This document shows positions 6,500 through 11,207 of a stretch of 11,207 nucleotides of DNA, piece by piece. The position numbers were made by a program, and so were the translations under genes. Under the pieces are notes generated by a model. That model was given only the letters and a program-made list of their open reading frames with translations. It was not told the DNA's origin and did no database searches. How positions within the stretch are numbered: position 1 is the stretch's first letter; every line of letters begins with the position of its first letter. This stretch comes from Sulfurimonas sp. (GTDB taxonomy: Bacteria; Campylobacterota; Campylobacteria; Campylobacterales; Sulfurimonadaceae). The stretch covers positions 1-11,207 of the forward strand of contig JALUKS010000087.1 of assembly GCA_027056465.1 (NCBI GenBank). Direction: 5' to 3'.

Positions 6500-8104
6500 A
6501 TGGTAACAGTTCAAAATCTAACAATGCGTTATGGAAATAGAGTTCTATTTCAAGATATTAACCTCAAGTTAGACCGTCATAAACGCTACGGTCTTATCGG
6601 TGCTAACGGTGCAGGTAAAACAACTTTTCTTAAAATTTTAAGTGATGAAATCAATGAGTTCGAGGGTGAGATTGTCATCCCTAAGCAAAATAAGGTCGGC
6701 GTTTTAGGACAGAACCAATTCGCTTTTGAAGATTATACGATTATGGATGCTGTTCTTTATGGAAACAAGCGTTTATATGATGCTATCAAAGAGAAAGAGG
6801 AGCTTTATGTAACGGGTGATTTTGAAGATGATGCTACAAATAACCGTCTTGCAGATTTAGAAGTTATCTGTGTTGAAGAGGATCCTACTTATGAGTATGA
6901 TGTAAACATCGGGAAAATTCTTGCAAATGTCGGTATTCCCGTTGAGAACCATAACGACCTTATGTCCACACTCGATAGTGCAGATAAGTTCAAGGTTCTT
7001 CTTGCACAAGTTCTCTATCCAAAACCTGATGTTCTCTTCCTCGATGAGCCTACCAATAACCAAGATATGGAAACTATTAGCTGGTTAGAAAACCAACTCC
7101 AACGCCATGAAGGAACGATGGTAGTTATCTCTCACGATAGACACTTCCTCAACTCTGTTGTTACAAATATTCTCGATGTAGATTACCAAAAAATCCGTGA
7201 GTTTACTGGTAACTATGATGACTGGTACATCGCTGCAAATGTTATGGCAAAACAGATGGAGCTTGACAATGCTAAAAAGATCAAAGAAAAAGATGAGCTA
7301 GAAGCTTTCGTTCGCCGTTTCTCTGCAAATGCTTCTAAAGCAAAACAGGCAACTTCTCGCCAGAGAAAACTTGATAAGCTAGAGATAGAGGACATCAAAC
7401 CCTCTTCTCGCCGTGACCCAAGTATAGTCTTTAAAGCAAAACGCACGATGGGAGATGAAGTGCTAAATGTTATCAATGTAAGTCATGCTTATGGAGAGAA
7501 CAAAGTTCTCAATGACATTAGCTTTAAAGTAATTCCAGATGAAAAAATTGCTCTTATCGGTGGCAATGGTGTTGGTAAATCTACACTTATGAAAATCCTT
7601 GTTGAAGAGATGAAAGCGACTGAGGGTGAGGTACATGTTGGTGCAACTATCGAGCCATCATACTTCCCACAAGATACTGCTGACATCATCGAGGGTGATG
7701 GTACACTCTATGACTGGTTACGTGCTTATGACCCTAAACGCGACATCGCTGAGATAAGAAACTGTCTTGGACGTATGCTCTTTAATGGTGAGCAACAAGA
7801 GAAATCAGTAGTAAGTATCTCTGGTGGAGAGAAACACCGTATGATGCTTAGTAAAATGATGCTTGAAAATGGTAACTTTTTACTTCTTGATGAGCCATCT
7901 AACCACCTTGACCTTGAGGCTATTGTGGCACTAGGTGAAGCACTCCACGAGTTCAAAGGCAATGTTATTTGTGTCTCTCATGACCGTGAGTTACTCGACG
8001 CGTTTGCTACGCGTATTATGGAGATTCAAAGTGATGGAACACTCCTTGATTTTCATGGCTCTTATGAAGAGTTTGCAGAGCAGAGAGCTGCTGGAACAAT
8101 ATAA
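6500..8104 (+). CDS. ybiT: ABC-F ATPase, YbiT type
   Basis: ABC-F proteins are soluble twin-ATPase factors that bind the ribosomal E site and act on the P-site tRNA and the peptidyl transferase centre. Two nucleotide-binding domains are visible. The first has Walker A GANGAGKT (34-41), Walker B LFLDEPTNNQD (179-189) and H-loop SHDRHF (211-216). The second has GGNGVGKS (354-361), signature SGGEK (441-445), LLLDEPSNHLD (461-471) and SHDRE (493-497). The linker at about 245-305 holds RFSANASKAKQATSR, nearly identical in type to E. coli YbiT. The first signature is degenerate (STLDSADKFKVLLAQ, 156-170) where most ABC-F proteins have LSGG; E. coli YbiT is also degenerate there (APGWKLRVLLAQ), supporting this subfamily over Uup or EttA. 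The length of 534 fits (YbiT is 530), and there are no transmembrane segments. Codon use (CGT, GGT, ATC) suggests good expression. It is the first gene of a three-gene operon. Confidence 0.93.
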   Translation: MVTVQNLTMRYGNRVLFQDINLKLDRHKRYGLIGANGAGKTTFLKILSDEINEFEGEIVIPKQNKVGVLGQNQFAFEDYTIMDAVLYGNKRLYDAIKEKEELYVTGDFEDDATNNRLADLEVICVEEDPTYEYDVNIGKILANVGIPVENHNDLMSTLDSADKFKVLLAQVLYPKPDVLFLDEPTNNQDMETISWLENQLQRHEGTMVVISHDRHFLNSVVTNILDVDYQKIREFTGNYDDWYIAANVMAKQMELDNAKKIKEKDELEAFVRRFSANASKAKQATSRQRKLDKLEIEDIKPSSRRDPSIVFKAKRTMGDEVLNVINVSHAYGENKVLNDISFKVIPDEKIALIGGNGVGKSTLMKILVEEMKATEGEVHVGATIEPSYFPQDTADIIEGDGTLYDWLRAYDPKRDIAEIRNCLGRMLFNGEQQEKSVVSISGGEKHRMMLSKMMLENGNFLLLDEPSNHLDLEAIVALGEALHEFKGNVICVSHDRELLDAFATRIMEIQSDGTLLDFHGSYEEFAEQRAAGTI

Positions 8105-8106
8105 AA

Positions 8107-8967
8107 ATGAGTGCTCAATACGAAAACTATTTAGGTCTTGGTATTGCTGGAAACTTCGCACTTCACCTAGCGCAAGCTGGTGAACTCGAAGATTTCAAAG
8201 ATGTTATCACAGCTGATGAGGCTGCTCCAAAGGGAATGTTTCCTTTCTATCTTCCTCACTATACTCCAAGCACAAACACAACAACTAGAACACCTAAAGA
8301 TATTTTAACTACCTACCCTCTCTCTTCAGATACTTTACAACTCCCAAAACAAGATGTAAATGTTCAAACCGAACCTGAAGTTGGTTTAGTTTGTGAGATT
8401 AGTTACAAAGATGGTAAGGTAGAGAGTGTCACACCTACTCACTTTGGCGCTTATAACGACTGCTCTATCAGAGTTAGTGGTGCAGAGAAGATAAGCGATA
8501 AAAAGAACTGGGGAGCATCCTCTAAAGGTATCTCCTCTTCACTCCTAGCGATAGATAAGTTTGCAGAGGGTGGAGTCATGGACTCTTTCTCAATCTGTAG
8601 CTTTTTAAAATGCGATGGCGTTCTAAGAGCTTACGGCGAAGATGTAGCACTTAGTGGCTACAGCTACTTCTACTCAAAACTTACAGAGTGGATAAAAAAT
8701 CAGATAAACACTCAAGAGAACTTCGGTCCACTTGAGCCTTTAAGTGAGTATATCGAAGCTTGTAACTACCCTACAAACGCGATAATAAGCATAGGTGCTA
8801 CTCGTTATAGTGAGTATGGAGAGACCACTTTTCTTCAAAAAGATGATGAGATTTTTGTTGTCGTTTATAACCATAATAGCTACTCGTTTGAAGATATTGT
8901 AAAAATTCTCAACGATGAAGAGTACTCGCAAACTGAGATGAGTATTTTACATCAAAAAGTACTCTAA
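8107..8967 (+). CDS. Divergent FAH-superfamily-like protein of unknown function
   Basis: I do not know a named function for this 286-residue protein. It may belong to the family called DUF5718, from memory and unconfirmed. Its motifs follow fumarylacetoacetate hydrolase (FAH) proteins. The E-x-E metal pair is TEPEVGL (E89, E91). The third ligand appears 27 residues on in YNDCSIR (D118), close to the E-x-E to D spacing of about 29 in FAHD1. Then comes a W135...K140 segment resembling the W-x3-K stretch, and near the end ISIGATRYSEYGETTFLQKDDEI (227-249), resembling the family's GTPxGVG...LKPGD loop. FAH enzymes cleave C-C bonds or decarboxylate small keto acids with Mg2+. No signal peptide or membrane segment is seen. 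It starts 2 nt after ybiT and its stop overlaps the next start by one base, so all three are probably co-translated. The FAH-like fold is inferred; any reaction is unknown. Confidence 0.7.
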   Translation: MSAQYENYLGLGIAGNFALHLAQAGELEDFKDVITADEAAPKGMFPFYLPHYTPSTNTTTRTPKDILTTYPLSSDTLQLPKQDVNVQTEPEVGLVCEISYKDGKVESVTPTHFGAYNDCSIRVSGAEKISDKKNWGASSKGISSSLLAIDKFAEGGVMDSFSICSFLKCDGVLRAYGEDVALSGYSYFYSKLTEWIKNQINTQENFGPLEPLSEYIEACNYPTNAIISIGATRYSEYGETTFLQKDDEIFVVVYNHNSYSFEDIVKILNDEEYSQTEMSILHQKVL

Positions 8968-9308
8968 TGGCTAGAGGAAAAAAACTTAACCTCTTTATCG
9001 GTGCAGATATAGATGACTCTTGGGCGCAAGTAGCGTCTCCTCGAAAATCAAAAATCGTAGAGATACTAGAACCAAAAAAACACCAGCTTCACTTCGCAAA
9101 AGAGAAACGCAGAGGAAAAACTGTCACACTTGTTGGAGAGTTTTCTCTCTCCAAAGAGGATGCAACAGCGACACTAAAAATTCTCAAAAAAAAGTTAGGG
9201 TGTGGTGGCAGTTACAAAGAGAACTATATGGAGTTTCAAGGCGAACTCAAAGAGAAAATTCGCCCTCTATTGGTGGCATTAGAGTTTCGTTTTAAAAACG
9301 GACACTAA
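8967..9308 (+). CDS. yciH: SUI1-domain translation initiation factor, YciH type
   Basis: This 113-residue protein carries the SUI1/eIF1 fold at about 45-113. Diagnostic pieces are KRRGKTVTLVGEF (47-59) and LKKKLGCGGSYKENYMEFQG (73-92), which line up with KGVCLITGVDL and LKKKCGCGGAVKDGVIEIQGD in E. coli YciH. YciH-type proteins bind the small ribosomal subunit and can affect start-codon fidelity; the bacterial role is not essential in known cases. The first 40 residues are charged and variable. The ATG shares its A with the TAA stop of the preceding gene (TAATG), and no separate ribosome binding site is visible, so translational coupling is likely. The last four bases overlap the opposing diguanylate cyclase gene. 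The gene is rich in A7-A8 runs encoding lysines. Confidence 0.92.
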   Translation: MARGKKLNLFIGADIDDSWAQVASPRKSKIVEILEPKKHQLHFAKEKRRGKTVTLVGEFSLSKEDATATLKILKKKLGCGGSYKENYMEFQGELKEKIRPLLVALEFRFKNGH

Positions 9309-10570
9309 GCACAAATCGCATCTTTGTCAGCATCAGTTTTTGGAATTGCTGCACTCACATTTGAGGTTATAACATATCTATCTCGCCCTGTCTCTTTTGC
9401 TTTATAGAGCATCTCATCTGCACGAGAGATAAGTATCGCATCGTTTAGTGCATCATCTGCCATACAACAGACTACACCAATTGATATAGTTACAAATTCA
9501 TTTACAGTTGATTTTTCATGCTTGAGCTTTCTTTCTCGAATTGCATCACAAATATCTCTCGCAAGTTTTGCAGAGTTTGACTCATCAGTATCTGTTACAA
9601 GCACACCAAACTCCTCTCCACCTAAGCGAAAAACATAATCACTAGGACGTTTGAGTGTATCTTGAAGTACCTTAGATACAGACTTTAGTGCATAGTCACC
9701 CTCTACATGACCATAAGTATCATTATACTGCTTAAAGAAGTCAATATCTAACATCATAAAAGTTATATAGCTTATGCTACGTTTAGCACGCTTAACTTCT
9801 CTCTCATATACATGATTAAAATAACGTCTATTATGTAATCCAGTAAGAGAGTCTGTGTACGAGACATTTTCTAATTTTTTATTTGCCTTTTTCAATTTTT
9901 TTGTAGTAAGTTCAAGTTGTGTTTGATCTTTTTGAATACTTCTAAATACATAAAGTGAGATAGTGAATATAGCAAGCATAATAAGTATGAGTATCACTCC
10001 TAGTTGTATTTTACTTTGAGTATAATTATATAAAAAAATTTTACGCTCATAGCTAGCCATATCAACTTCATAGTGAATAAGCTTTTCCAACACAGTATTG
10101 ATGAGTGCAATTTTTCTCTCTAATATATTTATATTAAGAGCTTTTAAATCTCTTCCATTTTTTGTTACTCTATAAATCCGAGTAAAGTAATTGTTTATAT
10201 TTTTTATCTCTAAGCCTACATATATATCATACTTTTTTTCATTATCACGTTTAAAATGACTTTCATAAATTTTCCATTTATTTTCTATATATTTTAAGTC
10301 AGAATGTATTTCATGTGTTGTTTGAGTAGGTGTTATCTCTTGTCGTTTTGATTGATATATTGTATTAAATAGACGGTTGTTATAGGTTTGTACTATCTCA
10401 TTAAGTTCAGTAACTGGAACTAACGAGCCAAAATAAACATTATCAATGTTTTTTTTCATCGCCTCTATATGTAAACGACCCATAATTACAATGCTAATCA
10501 GACCAAAAGTTATAAGTATGAAAAGAAATGACAATTTACTTCTGAGCTTAAATGCTTCAATCAACTGCAT
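9305..10570 (-). CDS. Membrane-bound diguanylate cyclase with periplasmic helical sensor
   Basis: The protein should make cyclic di-GMP from two GTP in response to a periplasmic signal. Its 421 residues read in order: transmembrane helix 1 (about 13-31); a periplasmic helical region (about 35-185) resembling a four-helix-bundle chemoreceptor-type sensor; transmembrane helix 2 (about 187-209); a short coiled-coil linker (212-236); and a GGDEF domain (about 238-400). The GGDEF domain has DSLTGLHNRRYF (240-251), LDIDFFKQYND (274-284, metal-binding Asp) and an intact active site GGEEF (317-321). The inhibitory I-site RPSD (308-311) is exactly five residues before GGEEF, so product feedback is expected. 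No EAL or PAS domain is seen. The ATG at 10570 has a strong AGGAG site 9 nt upstream. The gene is monocistronic by position, overlapping the SUI1 gene tail to tail by 4 nt. The ligand is unknown. Confidence 0.92.
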   Translation of the reverse strand: MQLIEAFKLRSKLSFLFILITFGLISIVIMGRLHIEAMKKNIDNVYFGSLVPVTELNEIVQTYNNRLFNTIYQSKRQEITPTQTTHEIHSDLKYIENKWKIYESHFKRDNEKKYDIYVGLEIKNINNYFTRIYRVTKNGRDLKALNINILERKIALINTVLEKLIHYEVDMASYERKIFLYNYTQSKIQLGVILILIMLAIFTISLYVFRSIQKDQTQLELTTKKLKKANKKLENVSYTDSLTGLHNRRYFNHVYEREVKRAKRSISYITFMMLDIDFFKQYNDTYGHVEGDYALKSVSKVLQDTLKRPSDYVFRLGGEEFGVLVTDTDESNSAKLARDICDAIRERKLKHEKSTVNEFVTISIGVVCCMADDALNDAILISRADEMLYKAKETGRDRYVITSNVSAAIPKTDADKDAICA

Positions 10571-10623
10571 ATCAAACTTCTCCTATTTTATAGTAAAAAG
10601 CATTTTTTGTACCATTAGTAATT

Positions 10624-10638
10624 ATTTTATGATAAAAT
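10624..10638. promoter_or_regulatory. Palindromic divergent promoter between the diguanylate cyclase and the 143-aa gene
   Basis: ATTTTAT-G-ATAAAAT is a perfect 7+1+7 inverted repeat. Its arms give an outward -10-like TAAAAT on each strand: 10633-10638 for the plus gene, preceded by TGA as an extended -10, and 10629-10624 for the cyclase. Expected leaders are about 41 nt (plus) and 47 nt (minus). No -35 boxes stand out. In such AT-rich DNA the match could partly be chance, and a dimeric regulator site is an alternative. Confidence 0.4.
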
Positions 10639-10685
10639 TCTAAACAACTTAAATAACTTGGCAATTTGTCATAAAAAGAGAATAA

Positions 10686-11117
10686 ATGGAAGCAAAAGCG
10701 ATACAAACAAGTAAATATTTAGAAGTTACTGAGATACAAGAGCATCTTAAAAATGTTGAGTATATCATCATGGCAACATCTGCCCCAGAAAAGTTTACAA
10801 AGACACCTATTCACTTTACTATTTTTTTAAATACTCAAGAGAGATTTTCAAAAGATATTCAAAATGCCATACTAGATAAATTTTTAGATGACAACGGCAT
10901 CAGTGGTGTTAGTGAACTTATGAGTCAGTTGATGCCAGTAGGTTTTGCAGAGAATACAGGGCAAGATACACCTATGCCACTACTGCTCATCAAGCCAGAG
11001 GATAGAAATAGTATTCCTCACGTACCTATGTTTGTTATGGATTTTTTAGCGGATTCTGAGAACTTTTATGAGGCGAAGGTACATAAGCTTACAGGATGGA
11101 CATACTCTTATAACTAA
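10686..11117 (+). CDS. Conserved-looking hypothetical protein, 143 aa
   Basis: I do not recognise this gene. The product is a soluble, mildly acidic 143-residue protein with no signal peptide, no membrane helix and no cysteine. It opens with a likely helix-strand unit (EVTEIQEHLKNVEYIIMATS, 13-32). Next come a strand-like HFTIFLNTQ (43-51), a helix with KDIQNAILDKFLDDNG (56-71), and a proline-bounded hydrophobic stretch, PMPLLLIKPED (96-106), then VPMFVMDFLAD. The mix suggests a small alpha/beta protein. An AAAGAGA ribosome binding site lies 4 nt before the ATG. It is transcribed away from the diguanylate cyclase, possibly from a shared symmetric promoter. Its stop overlaps by 4 nt the end of the opposing gene at the right edge. 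The real-gene call rests on the ribosome binding site, coding-like composition and tight fit between neighbours. Confidence 0.75.
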   Translation: MEAKAIQTSKYLEVTEIQEHLKNVEYIIMATSAPEKFTKTPIHFTIFLNTQERFSKDIQNAILDKFLDDNGISGVSELMSQLMPVGFAENTGQDTPMPLLLIKPEDRNSIPHVPMFVMDFLADSENFYEAKVHKLTGWTYSYN

Positions 11118-11207
11118 AAAGAGAAGGTGAGACTAAAGCCACACACCCAAGATACTCTCGGATGTGATCCTTTAGGGTCACTTACAGTTCCAACATTTCT
11201 ATTTCTC
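11114..11207 (-). CDS. C-terminal end of a possible outer-membrane beta-barrel protein (cut by right edge)
   Basis: The last 30 codons of a minus-strand frame are present, ending in TAG at 11116-11114. The tail alternates polar and hydrophobic residues and finishes with GFSLTFSF and a terminal Phe. This is the pattern of the last strand, or beta-signal, read by the BAM complex in outer-membrane proteins. The frame is open to the window edge. It overlaps the preceding plus gene by 4 nt with the same CTAA junction seen at 9305-9308. The length is too short to name a family, and chance cannot be excluded. Confidence 0.45.
   Translation of the reverse strand, partial: RNRNVGTVSDPKGSHPRVSWVCGFSLTFSF

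Noticed and set aside
7998..8014. Two ACGCGT hexamers 11 bp apart in ybiT
   Set aside because: They encode conserved-looking residues in favoured codons (Ala, Thr-Arg). No third copy or regulatory context is seen, so coincidence is the simplest reading.
9020..9295. A 91-codon open frame inside the SUI1 gene, in its -1 frame, with an A-AAA-AAG slippery heptamer at 9187-9193
   Set aside because: The heptamer is in the correct phase for -1 slippage, but it falls in a lysine-rich conserved SUI1 segment. I see no stimulatory stem-loop or upstream Shine-Dalgarno element, and the shifted product would destroy the conserved GCGG core.

Overview
The window looks like chromosomal DNA of a Campylobacterota member, probably Sulfurimonas-like. 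This rests on its low GC content, short intergenic gaps and AT-rich -10 boxes with poor -35 boxes. The Pta N-terminus also resembles that group's version. The genus is inferred, not proven. No tRNA, rRNA, transposase, CRISPR array or integrase is visible, and no stretch over 300 bases lacks a gene.

Left part, minus strand (5445 down to 1): a type III restriction-modification operon, mod then res, runs with gaps of only 5 and 11 nt into the 5' part of pta (phosphate acetyltransferase), which the left edge cuts. The pta ribosome binding site overlaps the res stop codon and its start is TTG. The central metabolic gene therefore appears to be the last known cistron of a restriction operon.

Middle part: a UPF0225/YchJ-type SEC-C zinc-binding protein (plus) diverges from mod across 64 nt. 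It converges, with a 1-nt gap, on a GNAT acetyltransferase (minus). Next comes a tightly coupled plus-strand operon of three genes. The first encodes a YbiT-type ABC-F ATPase. The second encodes a 286-aa protein that reads as a divergent fumarylacetoacetate hydrolase (FAH) superfamily member. The third encodes a YciH-type SUI1 factor. The two outer genes belong to ribosome or initiation families, so the middle one gains interest by association.

Right part: a membrane-bound diguanylate cyclase with a periplasmic helical sensor domain (minus) overlaps the SUI1 gene tail to tail by 4 nt. Divergent from it is an unrecognised 143-aa soluble protein (plus). That gene overlaps, again by 4 nt, the last 30 codons of a minus-strand gene cut by the right edge, whose C-terminus looks like an outer-membrane beta-barrel strand.

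The most notable points are the restriction-pta operon, the ABC-F/FAH-like/SUI1 operon, two divergent promoters whose -10 boxes form perfect inverted repeats, and three convergent gene pairs with almost no room for a terminator. I see no clearly new defence system. The restriction system is a recognisable type III pair with its key motifs intact.
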